This document shows positions 24,968-39,662 of a DNA stretch of 64,000 nucleotides, piece after piece. The notes beneath the pieces were generated by a model. It was not told the origin of the DNA. It was given only the letters and a program-made list of their open reading frames with translations, and made no database searches. The stretch comes from Floccularia luteovirens (lineage: Eukaryota > Basidiomycota > Agaricomycetes > Agaricales > Squamanitaceae), in contig VSJF01000001.1 in assembly GCA_009739215.1 (NCBI GenBank), forward strand, positions 1,240,001 to 1,304,000, read 5' to 3'. The translations under genes and the position numbers were made by a program. Numbering within the stretch: the stretch's first letter is position 1; each line of letters starts with the position of its first letter.

Positions 24968-26392
24968 ATGCCCAACTCTTATCAACTCGCATTCCTCTCC
25001 TCTTTTCTCTTCACCTTTCTCTCCCTCGTCTTTCTCTTTCGCTACCTTAACCAAAAGCTTCTAGCTGCTGGTTTCGACTATACTCAACTTATCCTCTTAG
25101 GTCTTCCTGATACTCCCCCTCTTCCGGACATGACGGAGGTTCGTCTATTTTTCATTTCACCACCGGACACGCGTAACTGTTTCCGCTAGATTCTCACCAA
25201 CCTCAAATCTCTTACTCTCGATGATCTGAGAGCTGTTCCAGTCCCTCTCATCGGACCTGTGGACCTGATTGCTTTCACCAGCACCCCCACTTTCATCATC
25301 ACAGCCGTGATCCTGGTTGGCGGAGCATTCTACTCAAATGTCCTTCACTCTGGTACTTCCTCCTCCTTCCCATCTATATATACGTATTAATTTCATACTC
25401 CGTCACCAGGTCGTACCAAGCCCTTGAACCCGAACGTCTGGCAAGAGTACCCGTTGGAGAAGAAAATTAAAATATCTCCAAACACCGCCATGTGTGTTTT
25501 TTTTTTAAAAAAACACGGTTACCAGTTCACTTGCTGATTATTCTTCTCTTAGTTATCGTTTCAAGCTGCCACATGCTCAGGATGTACTTGGACTCCCTTG
25601 TGGCCAACACATCTCTGTGTCCGCCTGAAATAAATGGCAAGGTAATCACGCGTAGTTATACCCCCATCAGTAACGACGACGACCGTGGTCACTTCGACCT
25701 TCTCATCAAGGTATGCGTTGCATACTTGATGTTCGTTACTACTCCACTGACGATCATCTTACAGACCTATGAAAAGGGTAACATCTCTCGCTATGTCTCT
25801 CAGCTCAAGATTGGCGACACTGTCCGTGTAAAAGGGCCCAAGGGTCAATTTATGTACAGCCCAGATCTTACGGACCATCTCTGTATGATCGCTGGAGGCA
25901 CAGGAATCACACCTATGCTCCAAGTCATCCGCTCTGCCTTAAAAAATCCTTTCGACAAGACAAGATGCACGCTCATCTATGCCAATGTTAACGAGGAGGA
26001 TATCCTTATGAAAGATGACCTTGACGAGCTTCTAGATGTGCATGAGCAACAATTCAGCATCTACTATGTTCTCAACAATCCCCCTCCAGGGTGGAAGGGT
26101 GGTGTCGGATTTGTCACCAAAGAACACATCAAGGAACATTTCCCCAATCCCCACACTTCTAATAGCAAGATCTTGATCTGTGGTCCTCCCCCAATGGTTT
26201 CTGCCATGAAGTGTGTATTTCCATTTTTGTTATTAGTCATCTGTCTGATCAGTCTACCAGGAAAAATATGGAAGAGCTTAAGTACCCAGCTGCGAATACT
26301 ATCAGCAAGCTAGATGATAAGGTATGTGCTAGCTCAACATTTGTTTGTGAAAATACAAACATATTTCTCTTCCTCAGGTCTTTGTCTTCTAA
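24968..26392 (+). CDS. CBR1: NADH-cytochrome b5 reductase
   Basis: Transfers electrons from NADH through FAD to cytochrome b5, for lipid desaturation and sterol synthesis, at the ER or outer mitochondrial membrane. The N-terminus has a hydrophobic segment ([18 protein letters not shown]), and a second lies at [16 protein letters not shown]. The FAD-binding part has ITRSYTPIS (RxYxxS motif) and the loop [18 protein letters not shown]. The NADH part has [14 protein letters not shown] and [13 protein letters not shown]. Spliced exons end [11 protein letters not shown], a usual CBR1 C-terminus, with TAA at 26390-26392. The two hydrophobic segments and the inserted [11 protein letters not shown] stretch match fungal Cbr1. 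About 340 residues. Confident. Confidence 0.92.
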
Positions 26393-26745
26393 TCTACGAC
26401 AAGGGTTCCAACCAGATAAAAGTAGCGTTCGTTATAACAACGTTCATAGGATACTAGTTGTCTAGATAGATATTATGTTTATGAATAAAGATGTTCATGG
26501 TTAAGCGAAACACTTTAATCTTTATGAAATATTGGCCGACAGATTGGTTGAAACCCTTGACACATGCGTCTAGGTTTCCACCACAATTCCAGTATTAACA
26601 ACCCTAGCAATGTGCTTCACTAGTCAGAGTTACAAAGCAAGGCCGGAACCCTCTCTCGGGTTCTCGGTAGTGAGTGAAGGGAAGCTGCCTCTTAGCCCAT
26701 GCATCTTGAGGATGCAAACAGTCGATTCAGTCCGAAACAACTTGT
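26393..26745. other. Convergent spacer CBR1-DLT1 containing a strong hairpin
   Basis: Shared 3' region of two facing genes. The 26615-26679 stretch can fold (see its own entry). A second small hairpin (TGCATC/GATGCA) lies at 26700-26716. Confidence 0.5.
26615..26679. other. Predicted RNA hairpin element
   Basis: The inner stem is CCG plus GAACCC (26643-26651) pairing with GGGTTC and CGG (26658-26667), with a TCTCTC loop and one bulged T. The outer arms CTTCACT (26615-26621) and AGTGAAG (26673-26679) can also pair. It lies in noncoding sequence between convergent genes. It could be a 3'-UTR element, a small structured RNA or chance. It fits no tRNA or snRNA consensus I know. Confidence 0.35.
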
Positions 26746-27886
26746 TTATTCCGCGTGGTCAATAAATGGGTCATCAAGATGCGTCGTTGAGTCTTCCAGC
26801 ATAGCCAATCGACAGTCATTTAGGCTAAAACATTAATAACACAGTCATTATTGTCATTTCCCAAGGAAATTTATACTTTTAGAGACGCGAAACACACTCA
26901 CCACTTTTCAATTACATCTGCAGCGTTCATTCCAATTTCGAATTCCTCTTCTGTTAGTTCCTTGGATGAGTTTCGTGCCAATTCGATTGCGGAATCATAG
27001 TAATGTATAGGTGTCATTCCATCTTCGTCGACCGGAAGTAGAGGAACAAGGAATCGGAAATGAAGAAGCATGCGTGAATGTGGTTTCATCTTTGGATGTA
27101 AAGGAATAACGAGGTGAGCTAGCGCGTCTACATAGATCAAAAGTAGGAAGAGTCACAATCAGGGAAGGAAATAGAAGTAAACTATAAGCGAACCAATGTT
27201 TGGGATCGTATCGAGTAATGCACGTCTGAATCGAACACCATTATACTTTGTCCCTGAAAAGATTACTCTTTTATAGATTGACAACGTTATAAGAGGGTAT
27301 GAACATACCTGGCCTACCCCAACCCTCGTGGACGATGTCCTTCGGCAGAGACTCATAAGCAATAAGGCATGTCCGAACATGCTCCTGCGCGATGTAGTTA
27401 TGGACAGACTGCAGCAGAAAAGTAATGAAACACAATAGCACGCGAACAAAAGAAACCACGTACTTTTGGAAGATCACCACGTCCAACTGATTGGTACGTC
27501 TTTGAGATGCGTTGCAGTTTCAACCGGACTGCCAGCCTCCGTTTGACGCATAATAATAGTGAAACCACAAGCTTTTAGGTTTCGTAACGTTTTCAACACC
27601 TCCGAATGAACGTAATGAAAGAACATTTAGCTAAACTTACGACGATAATATATGACGCCCCAATTATCAAAGCGTTAAAGTTCTTCTTCCAGGACATGCT
27701 GGGTGAAGTCCGGACTGCTTGCGAGAGCAATGCCGCGCATGATAAGCCAGTAGCGACTATGGTGACTAGCACCAATAGCCAATAGCTTACATTCGAAATA
27801 GTCGTTAAAACTCTGTGCGAAAGCATGAGGAAGAATAATTGTTCATGTCTCTTTAAACTAGGAAGTGAAAGAACTGCCATCTTCAT
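26746..27886 (-). CDS. DLT1: DLT1-family protein (defect at low temperature 1)
   Basis: Fungal membrane-anchored protein needed for growth in the cold in yeast; its biochemical role is unclear. After MKMAVLSLPSLKRHEQ, two hydrophobic helices follow: WLLVLVTIVATGLSCAALL and NALIIGASYIIVLVVSLLL. Next is the family's basic stretch CVKRRLAVRLKLQRISKTYQ, then VGRGDLPKSVHNYI, ITYESLPKD-type sequence (IAYESLPKDIVHEGWGRPG), RFRRALLDTIPNIDALAHL, FLVPLLPVDEDGMTPIHYYD and EEEFEIGMNAADVIEK. The end reads LNDCRLAMLEDSTTHLDD. Five introns; the first donor after 27650 and acceptor AAAAG are fixed by the family sequence. Start ATG is at 27886, or 27880 two codons later. Length about 265 residues. Confidence 0.88.
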
Positions 27887-28135
27887 TTCAATCTCCGTGA
27901 AGGGATTACGTAATATCACAAATTGACATGGCTCGCAGAGCTTATGCTAAGTGGGAATATATATATAATTCTGCCAGCATCCAGCATACAGAATAAGTCA
28001 CAAACATCAGAATGAAAACATATGAGATGAAAAATGGCTTCTAGGCTTTTTGGAGCAAGCATATCACCCTGCATTGCATTGCAACACGAGAGGGAAACCG
28101 TTCTACAGAAATGGCGACTTGGGATGATGCTTGCA

Positions 28136-29312
28136 TCAGACCTGCACATTTGCTCTGGTATGTACCGTGAGTAAGAAACAACATAATTAATTTAAAAAAC
28201 AAGCAGAACGTACGGGAAACTGCCTATGACATTTCCTTGTGGGGAATACTCACAGACGAAGTACTTGGCTATCTGGAAAACCACGACAAGTTACCATGTA
28301 TTAGACACACGCAACTGATGAATCAAAAAAACTAACCCCAAATGAGGGATCGAAGATGCCATTGCACTCTTGGGACAGCACAACCAACTTGGGTAGTGCC
28401 TTTCCAAACGACTTGCGTAAAATGAGAGGGTTGGGGATTGTTAGGGTCGTAAGAGGCTGTTTGGAAGAAAGCGTTAATCTTAGAATACCTATTAAGCGCA
28501 ACACATGTATTTACTCACATACTTCATCGGTCCAGGACTTGATCGCAGCTTGAATATCATAACTACTACCAGTTCCAGCAGCTAAATTCTCTATTTAACT
28601 ATTAGTTAACCACGAATGATTATATTGTCGATTAATGTGAAATACCTCCAAAAGGACCAAGCGTGCCACCAGAATGCTTAAACACGCATCCGTTGGCCCA
28701 TCCTTGAGCTTTCGCAGCTAGTTCGTTGTTCCAGGTCAAAGGAGTGGCACCATGTTGAGCGCGGATGTTGTTTTGAGCAGAAAGATATGTCTGAATATCG
28801 CTATTAGATGTTGCTCCAGAAGAGCCTTCCCCAGCAGCTGGAGTGTTGGCCGGGGCCGGAGGCTTTGGCGTTGTGACAATCGGCTTTGGAACGGCCGCTG
28901 GTGGTGGGGGGGGCGGAGGTGATGGTGGAGGTGGAGGCGAAGGAGGCGCTACGGTTGGAACTGCTGGCTCGGACTGCGCTATGGTGTTTGCGGGAACACT
29001 GGATTACCGAACGGTTGGGAGGGGAAAAATCAGCAATCGGAAGGGAAAAAATGTACAGGGAGATTCGCACTTTACAGATCCACTCGTGTCTACCGGCGCG
29101 CCTTGCGTTGGGCTGGTTTTATTTATGACGGTGCTGGAAGCGCTTGATCCAGCCAAATTACCGCCAGTAAGACCTAATTTCGACTTGCACATAGAAATAC
29201 AACCTGGGCGTCGTGAAGGCCCCTTGGAGCAAGCACTGGCAGGTGAAGCGAAACATGCCTGTAGATAGGCCAGAGCAGCCACCAAAGCAAGATAAAGATA
29301 AACACGAGCCAT
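28136..29312 (-). CDS. Secreted CAP/PR-1 family protein with proline-rich linker
   Basis: CAP (SCP/TAPS) proteins are secreted and, in fungal Pry members, bind sterols or fatty acids. The N-terminus MARVYLYLALVAALAYLQACFA is a signal peptide, followed by a Cys-containing segment (CSKGPSRRPGCISMCKS). A proline-rich linker follows, with runs of PPPPSPPPPPP. The CAP domain begins at IQTYLSAQNNIRAQHGATPL and has LTWNNELAAKAQGWANGCVF, KHSGGTLGPFGENLA, HFTQVVWKGTTQVGCA and AKYFVCEYSPQGNVIGSFP. The last small exon (28154-28136) gives ANVQV and TGA, a typical ending. The first intron probably runs from a GTACAT donor near 29054 to an ATAG acceptor near 28984. A TATTTAAG sequence (29440-29447) upstream may be its TATA element. 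Confidence 0.85.
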
Positions 29313-29783
29313 TCCAGTTGGTCAAAAGAATGTGATTTAAAGGAAAGTGGTTGAAAAACTTAAGTGTCTGAGCGTTGATAGCGCTGTCGACCTCCAGATA
29401 GAAAAAGTACAATGTGATCACTTACTGAGAAATAGGAACTGTGTCTTAAATAGCGCTACAAATTATTCATAAATTGTGTGAAGATCAAGTTGCCATGCCG
29501 CTCGTTCACGCGTGCCTGTTCTTGCTCAGGCGTTCAGGCGCGTATGACGCTTCTCCCAGTTTGTCCGGAGTCTGGTTGCTACACTGCTTCTATCTTATAT
29601 TACTTCGAAGTAGAATAGTTATCAATATCAGTGAATGCCCAGATTATTGGTGCTGCAAAAAGAAAGTTGGTGGAATGCGAAACTCAATTGAAATCAGGAT
29701 CAAAAGTTTATAGATACCAAGGCACCCCCCACAGCTGTTAGTATTGACGCAAATAGCAAACGTGACACAGTCAGTTTATTCAC
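29313..29783. other. Divergent spacer
   Basis: Promoters of the CAP gene (minus) and the next unknown gene (plus). Nothing beyond the possible TATA element at 29440 was seen. Confidence 0.45.
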
Positions 29784-30425
29784 ATGGCTTCAGCCTCAGC
29801 CACACCTCCTCGTCGTCCTTATCATATTATCCTCTCTCATTCGTCGCTATCGAGCGTAAACCAAAGTGCACTATCCAGCACTCTCGGACATCCGGCTATA
29901 CAATATCATTATGCTGATGATTCACCACTTTCATTGTTGCCACAACACCCAAATGAACGTGTTCTCGTGCTCGATTACGACCCTGTAACACCAGCAAACT
30001 CAGTGGTCCATAGTATATCGGAAAGTCTCATTACCACTGGACTGCGCTTGGAAGATGCCCCCGGTGCTTTAGCTGCCGAGGAAAATGACGGGAAAAGTGA
30101 GAAAATGTTCATCATTGAGACAACAAATGATGACCGGTGAGTCGTCGAGTATCTCTGTCGACTGTTGTGCTGACATCCTTTACAGGTCAATGAGCTCTTC
30201 TGATGGTGACCGCAAATCTGCTCAAGCAATCTTAGCACAATTCAAACGCAGGTATGTTGATTATCACTCACACTCACATCCACATATCACAACTGAATGT
30301 GTTATAGAAACCATATTCTTAGACATGCCCTCACGTATCCAGACAAGTCTTTAGAATTTGCCAACGGGGATGGGAGCAACCACACTCAATCCCATTCTCC
30401 GTCTATCTCACCTCAAACGAGATAA
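29784..30425 (+). CDS. Hypothetical protein, likely basidiomycete-conserved
   Basis: Three exons with clean splice sites: 29784-about 30136, about 30186-30251 and 30307-30425, giving about 180 residues. It begins MASASATPPRRPYHIILSHS, contains ALSSTLGHPAIQYHYADDSP and RVLVLDYDP, and later a basic helix AQAILAQFKRRNHILRHALT. No membrane segments or known motif. The LGHPAIQYHYADDSPLSLLP block looks like a folded core. Function unknown. Reading frame continuity over three exons supports a real gene. Confidence 0.65.
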
Positions 30426-30558
30426 CATCATGTTATAAAACTGCCTTAGTTGCGTTTGTCACATCCTATCGTTTTGGGTAAATTTCTTGACTAAACTCTA
30501 ATACTATATAGTGTATGTACTACGTATAATCAAATCTCCACACTTGAACTGTGTTGGT

Positions 30559-31570
30559 TTATCTTTTGGCCTTCTTCCCACTTTTACCTTTAGAAACAGG
30601 TGCCGCTTTAACGGGAGCCTGTTGTTGAGCCACTGAATCATCAGCGGCAGACATGAGGGCCGAAAAGCTAATAGAAGAATATGGCTATCAGAATCAATAA
30701 ATGCAGTTAGTTACAATAAGACTAACCCGGATCTGAAATCTCCACCAGCCATGGAACTTTGAATTCCAGCTATTTTAGCCTGCTGTTCCTTCAAATCTTC
30801 TAGAGCTTCTGGGTCCATATTTTTCTATATCATGATGAGAAAAATAGATAACTTTGTTCATGTATGGCTCACCATGAGATACGGCATGGCTAACATCATC
30901 ACTCCACCAAACACCATTAGAAGCATCATTGGGTTAGATAACATGCCAACAAGGTTGAACGACTCGGGAGGAATGAAGTAGACAGATTTCGTTCTTGGTG
31001 TCAGGCTGATAGGATACTGGAGAAGAATGGTGGAAGGGGGGTCGAGAGGTGTTCCAGCCACGTACGGCCTCACTTCGGGTATTTCACTAGAGTTCACTAC
31101 ATCAATTCGTAGCTAGTTTCTTTCAGACTAACTCATCATTGTGTAGAAATATATAAACCAACCTGGTCAAAGGTATAATCATGTGCAATGACTGAAAGTA
31201 TGTATGTTCCAACAGGAACATCGTGTCTGACGATAACTCAAAATTAACGTCACTCTGTATTTGAGGATTATGCTCACTTACATCACAAAGCTACCATCCC
31301 GTGTAACACTACCACCAAGTTTTCCGCTATCGAGTATTATTTTTGATTGACCGAGAGCTCTTATATCTACGACACTTGATATCAGTAGACGTTTACTGAA
31401 AATTGATAATGAAGTCTTACTAGGACAGACTTTGTTCCACGTAACACTTCCGGAAAGTTCGATAGCTAAACATAAATAAATGCTGCAAAAGTGATAAGTA
31501 ACATAAAATTAGGAGGAATATCCTATGCTCACCAGGACAAAAAGACCAGAAGGTACCCAACGAATGCCAT
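30559..31570 (-). CDS. EMC7: ER membrane protein complex subunit 7
   Basis: EMC inserts and folds multipass membrane proteins in the ER. The protein starts with a signal peptide, MAFVGYLLVFLSCIYLCLA, completed by the first splice. A beta-sandwich follows (IELSGSVTWNKVC, SKIILDSGKLGGSVTRDGSF, VGTYILSVIAHDYTFDQLRI). Then come EVRPYVAGTPLDPPS and YPISLTPRTKSVYFIPPESF, characteristic of EMC7, and one membrane helix (NPMMLLMVFGGVMMLAMPYL). The cytosolic tail KNMDPEALEDLKEQQAKI ends Lys-rich (GKSGKKAKR). Several short introns. About 240 residues, normal for the family. Its start is 143 bases from the UTP23 start on the other strand. Confidence 0.88.
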
Positions 31571-31713
31571 TACGAAAGGTGTATTTGTGGTAGTTCGGAC
31601 AGACAGAGACCAAATGATTGGGAAGCCTTTGGTCAATAACCACAAATAGAGTCCGGAATTGTTTCTGCGATCAAGCTGCTGAATTTGTGAGATTGGAACA
31701 AATCACATACAAA

Positions 31714-32790
31714 ATGCGACAAAAACGCGCCAAAGCATATAGAAAACTTATGGCTCTGTATTCCATGTCTTTTGGCTTCAGACAGCCCTACCAAATCCTT
31801 GGTATGCTACCGAACATCTGCTTTTTTTTTCTAATTCAAGGACGTCATATGTAGTTGATTCAGAATTCTGCAAGTCAGCCACAAGTCAAAAAGTAGACTT
31901 ATTCAAACAGTTAGGTTCTGTTCTGCAAGGGAATGTAAAACCAAGTGAGTCGTCACCTTACTCGATTCCTACGTTATCAGCTTCTGAATACTTTAACGGC
32001 AAAGCCGTCTTGTAGTGATTACTCAGTGTTGCATACATGAACTATATCTTCAAGGGAAAGAACAACAGCAAAGTGTAGACCTTGCCAAAACATGTGAACG
32101 GAGAAAATGTAATCATCGTGAACCCATTCCTGGCGATGACTGTCTTAAAAGTGTGGTTGGTACGCACGCAATGCAGTATGACATTCACGAAAGAACCCTC
32201 ATTATCTATTAAAGGGGATTCAAATAAACACAGATATGTAATTGCTACACAATCGCACCCTCTTCGTGTCAGCCTCAGGAGTATACCCGCAACCCCGATT
32301 GTCCACATAAATCGCTCTGTGATGGTACTTGAACCCCCAAGCGATGTAACACTGAAGATCAAAGAAACAGTTCGTTTTATCGGTTTCTATTCGTTTATCT
32401 TGAATTTGACGATTCTTTTTCAAGACAGAAGAAAAGACTCTTCACGCTACAGCTCCAGATATAGCCCTTGTAGGGAGTTCCAAGGTTGAAGAACCCATTC
32501 GGAAAAAGCGTAAAGGACCTAAAGGACCCAACCCTTTAAGCGTAAAAAAGAAAAAGATAGCTACATCAGAAAAATCTCCGCTTCCAAAATCCGGTACTTC
32601 GAAAAGAACCGTTGTAACCCAATCACCTAGCAAGGCTGGTACGAAAAGGAAAAGACCTGATGGTGAGCGAGATCTTAGTCAAGATGACAGTTCCCATGAG
32701 GTGCACGATTCCGTTGTGGAAAGTATCCTAGCACCAGCAAAGAAAAAGAGGCGCAGCAGAACTAAGGTCGTACTAGATAATTCTACTTAG
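31714..32790 (+). CDS. UTP23: rRNA-processing protein UTP23
   Basis: Utp23 is a PIN-domain small-subunit processome factor acting on early 18S rRNA processing and snR30 release. It begins MRQKRAKAYRKLMALYSMSF, the classic start, then VDSEFCKSA. The splice to ITQCCIHELYLQGKEQQ restores the family sequence. Zinc-ligand-like Cys/His (CERRKCNHRE) and the core NKHRYVIATQSHPLRVSLR and PIVHINRSVMVLEPPSD follow. The C-terminal tail is Lys/Ser-rich (EEPIRKKRKGPKGPNPLSV; AKKKRRSRTK), fitting nucleolar localisation. The stop TAG is at 32788-32790. About 265 residues. Faces polyubiquitin convergently. Confidence 0.92.
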
Positions 32791-32972
32791 AGATTGTTTC
32801 GAGGCAATTTCACTATTTGAACAATTCAATATCTATTCCACTATGAAAAAAGGTACGGGTACAACTATAGTAATGGTAATGCATATAGGATGTAAAGATA
32901 GAAGGCAAGTGATGGGCTACACTCAAGGGCGAACGGGTTTAGCCCATGCCAACCATCACACGCATCTTGCGT

Positions 32973-34105
<1,133 letters not shown>

Positions 34106-34122
34106 TCATTCAACTGCTGTGG

Positions 34123-34129
34123 CTTTATA
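34123..34129 (-). promoter_or_regulatory. TATA box of polyubiquitin
   Basis: TATAAAG (minus strand) lies 72 bases before the start codon, within a position range typical for highly expressed genes. Confidence 0.55.
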
Positions 34130-34431
34130 GACTGGGCGGAGTTGAAATGAGTCAGCCGTGGGGCGGGTCATGTGATCAACAACACATCGATTGATCTGGC
34201 GACTTCTCGATGGTGATTGACTCGGTGTACTTACTCAGGCATTTTATTACTATTCTATATGCCACCCACTTCAATCTCATTACAAAACCCGAGTCATCTA
34301 CATAATATGCGGGGAGGTGCAGTTGCGGAGTGCCAGGCCAGGCCACACCTGGGAATATCATTAGGATCTATGTATAACAATTGCTACGCCTTACTGCGAC
34401 AGATACGGAATCACAGCCTCATGTGTCTTGA

Positions 34432-35932
<1,501 letters not shown>

Positions 35933-36117
35933 CCTGCGCAATTCACTGTTTAACCAAAGTTCATGTCAGAGTTTTGTACGAAGTGTAAATTGAATTAATA
36001 ACGCGATAAAATCAAAAGGAGAGAAGTGCCGAAATACATGAGACCACGTGCCAAGGAAAAAGCTTGTGCTGCACTGGCATTCTATCAAGCCTCATAACCC
36101 AACTTGTTACATTCCAA
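35933..36117. promoter_or_regulatory. Divergent promoter WDR5/eIF3k with CACGTG
   Basis: 185 bases between two start codons. CACGTG lies at 36045-36050, about 70 bases before the eIF3k start. Confidence 0.5.
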
Positions 36118-37052
36118 ATGGCATCTTCTTGGTTATGTCCACCAACCCGAACAGAGCTTATTGAGGATCTCGTATCTGGCGTGGGTCAGTTGGTACCTTC
36201 TGAAAGCTCTGACTTTGACTAAGTAATTTTTTTTAGACAGATACAACCCCTCAAATGTTATCATATTGGAGGACTATTTGTATCACCAGATCAGAAGCGA
36301 GGAGTATGATTGTCTAGCGAATCTAGCTATCTTGAAGCTGTACGTATACCGTATCTCCAGCAATCCCCCTCCTCATGAACAGTTTAGATACCAGTTCAAC
36401 CCAGACCTGTACAATCCTGACGTTGTGATCAACATTCTCATAAAAGCATTGACGGCCTGCCCCCTCCCTGACTTCAACTTGTGTATTTCTCTACTGGATG
36501 AACGGCCCGTGAATGCGACTTTAGACGAACCCGACCCGCTTCCTGCAATCCTGCCCATTCTGCGTGATCTCCACAACCTCCTCTTCCGATGCCGATTCCC
36601 CGCCTTCTGGCAAATATACCGTTCTCCCGCACTGGAATCCCTTCGTGATAACTATACCGTAGAATGTGTGGGCTTTGAAGATGCCGTCCGGGAAGTCGTT
36701 GTTCGTGCAGTAAAGCCTGCATTCACAAGCATAACTGTGGCACGTTTGGGTCTATATCTGGACCTAACTGGTTTGTCCTTTTAATTCCCATCTTCTTTGC
36801 AACTGACACAACTTTTGTTTAGGGCAGCAGTTTTTTTCCTATATTGATAAATTAGGTTGGCCTGTGAATCCATCGACATCTGTAGTTACTGTACCTCCAA
36901 ATCCGGACAATCAAATTGAGGCCACTGTCGTTCAAGAATCTATCAAACTACCTCGTAAGTTATAATGTTTCCTATTAATGACCTGTCTTCTGATTTCTTC
37001 GATTTCTTCAGAACTAACAAAGGTCATATCTTACGCTGCTTCTAAAGCATAA
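36118..37052 (+). CDS. Translation initiation factor eIF3 subunit K
   Basis: eIF3k is a PCI/HEAT-repeat subunit of the eIF3 complex that recruits mRNA to the 40S subunit. It starts MASSWLCPPTRTELIEDLVS and, after a GTCAGT-donor intron, continues GVDRYNPSNVIILEDYLYHQ, the family's characteristic opening. Next come DCLANLAILKLYQFNPDLY, LIKALTACPLPDFNLCISLL, LPILRDLHNLLFRCRFPAFW and a C-terminal winged-helix part with VVVRAVKPAFTSITVARLGL. The end is QLTKVISYAASKA with TAA at 37050-37052. Present in most filamentous fungi, absent from budding yeast. About 240 residues. Confidence 0.9.
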
Positions 37053-37192
37053 AGTAGTAGTAATATTGTTGTCCTAAAATTGAACAACGTTTTTCATAAC
37101 TTCATCTCTCAATTTCAAAAATCTCAATTCAAATCCTCTAAGTACAACACGATTTCTAAATATTTCTTCCTCCCATTTCTTGCTACATAACC

Positions 37193-39662
37193 TTAAGATG
37201 GCCAAAAAGCAGCCCCTGTACCCCAGATAGCCATAATGATACCAGAAAATATGACAACACCATCAAATACACCACAATGTCCTTCGAGCATTACTTTGGC
37301 CGCAATGGGCCCAACGAGACATAACATGAATGCAGAAAATGAGCCAAGAAAAGCCATCATTGAGCTAAATTCTGGGACGAGGATGGAAATAGCTACACAG
37401 AGCAAAGTGATCACCACACGCTGCAGAATAGCCAGCAGGCGCTTTACTGATACACAAGGACTTTGCCCTTGAGAGGAGGTGGACAATGAATCTGACTTGT
37501 TTAGCACATCTTCTGGAGCTGGAATCGGAGTATCCAAGCCAAGAAGAATTTCAATAGTTGTATTAAGCTATGAGTGACATTATGAGCCGATCAGAATAAA
37601 TTTAAATGTGTCCGAGACACGTACTGGTTGCACGTTCAATGCAAATTTGGATCTAATGGCACCCCATTGAAGGTTCAATCACTGAATATCTTTGAAATGG
37701 GTTGTCGAGGGACTCACAGAGGACTGATCACAAGCAGCCATAAGAGGAATTTATTCAGACCCGGGTTATAACCCTTAGTTTTTAAGAGATCCACACTGAT
37801 CTATTGCATTTTTTCAGTGAGTTTACTCACACTTGAAGGAGGACGGGAATCACCTCATCGCTGACAGCATTTCCGAACATCAAATAGCCCGCGTAGCCTA
37901 TCACTGTATATATAAAAGTAGCAACAACCTTAGCCGGTGGCTCATCAGTCAAATACTAGTTATGAATTGTCTCTAGGACGTACAAAAGCCCAATTGATCA
38001 TTTTGTCAAATTGACTGGGATCGATCATATCTCTTGCGAGAGAAGGAATAACAACATGACCGGAAAACTATCTTGAACAGTTAGTTTTTCTGATCGTGGA
38101 GTTCGAGAGTACAAGGCTGGCTCACCCCGGCAATGAAAAGTCCAAGAGAAACACCCAATTTTCTAACGCTTTTGACACCAATATCGGTAGGGGCAGGATC
38201 CCACAGACTTCCTGGTCCCTCCTTTTTTGAGAATCCGTCAATAAAAACTACAACAACCATCAATATAGTGGAGATGATCCCCAACACAGAAGTATATGAT
38301 AGGAGGGACAGAGGTAAGAAAACTGTTGGAACCAACCTGATGTAGAGATAGATGAGAGATAGCATAGTGGAAGCAATGAATTCAGCTCACACTATAGCAC
38401 CCCACACTTTGTACGTGTTCGCAGAGTATAAAGGAAGAATTGTATGCAGGGAATCTGCATATAGGGTAACGAGAATGACACTGGTAAACCCGAAAATCAG
38501 TCTATAGTATACTATAGAGACCGAACCGAAGAACGTACCTGACAGCAAACAATTCAAGAGTGAACATAATGCTAATGAATATAGTAGAACGAGGGCCGAA
38601 AGCCTTGCGCCCGATATCTGAATATGAGCGTAATCGGTGGTCTGAAAGAATGATTTTGGCGAGAATTTTGGCACTGCATCATGTGCCCTGTCAATGTAAA
38701 GATGGACATGCTTCTAGAATAAAAAAGTGCCTCACGTATAGCATGCCAAGAACCCATACACTACCATTTGTACTGTACCCAATATCCATCCAGAGTATGA
38801 AAATGCCAAAGGTTCGGACAGCATTCCGATTCCAAGCAAGATCGCAATTGAATTAAATAACTATCCGGCCCGCAATAATCAGTAAACAGCTCGACCTCGA
38901 AGAAAGATGGCAAATAACTGACCGTCTGGCCAAAAGTGCTTTTACCGCCAAAATTATGTCTGACACTCGTCCCGCTCCGCATAGATGTGGATGATGGTCG
39001 ACGATGTGATAGTGCAGTTGGAACAGAGAGGTGCACCGATTCTGCACTCGCTGCATAGTCCTCATTGATCCTAGAGTTTTCGCCGTAAGATCTGTGGGTG
39101 GGAGGAGTAGAGAAAGAAACGCGCTTCCCAAGGAGAGGCGTATCTTCCCGCGAAGGTAAACCAATGGCAAGAGGTCTACGACCCCGTGTGGTAGTCGGGT
39201 ATAGGGACCGCCCACGTGGGGAATGCGGTTGACGATATTGCTGCGCAATATTTTGAGAATCGTAGTCTTCATCCCAACTTAGTTGCCCCACGAGGGGTGC
39301 ATCATCGCGCATTTCCATAGTTCGTATGGGGAGCTCCTCGTATTCATCATAATCTGAGTCATATTCAATACCTACGCGGATGGCCTCTTCGTCGTCGTCT
39401 TCAAAATCTGACGACTCAGATGCTGCTGCAACAGCCGAGCCTGCCACGAGGCATTGCGCCCGGCGGTCTAAAACGGCGTTAAAAATCAGAAAATTGTTGC
39501 AAGATATAGAAAACATATTGAATACGACCGAGGCCAGAAGGGCCTCAAGAATTTGGTGGTGTACTGAAACAATAACGAACAAAAAAGAAGGGAATACTCA
39601 CAAGACGCAAAAGCATCACGGACGCTGCGCGCACTGGAGATGCTTGTGGAGAGTGAAGTCAT
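37193..39662 (-). CDS. Vacuolar amino acid transporter, AAAP family (AVT1-like)
   Basis: Eleven-helix amino acid/auxin-permease-type transporter, probably moving neutral amino acids across the vacuolar membrane. The start MTSLSTSISSARSVRDAF is followed by a hydrophilic acidic N-terminus (EYDSDYDEYEELPIR, a Ser/Arg-rich stretch with TPLLGKRVSFS) typical of AVT1 relatives. TM1 is NSIAILLGIGMLSEPLAFSY, matching the family motif (N-x-x-x-G-x-G-x-L-x-x-P). Later segments include YTSVLGIISTILMVVVVFID, ARDMIDPSQFDKMINWAF, TFIYTVIGYAGYLMFG and the C-terminal pair PEFSSMMAFLGSFSAFMLCL and VVIFSGIIMAIWGTGAAFWP. More than ten short introns. TAA is at 37193. About 640 residues. Confidence 0.85.

Noticed and set aside
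26641..26690. Possible tRNA or snRNA in the CBR1-DLT1 spacer
   Set aside because: The GGGTTCTCGG segment lacks a proper B-box, A-box and cloverleaf; no snRNA consensus is present.
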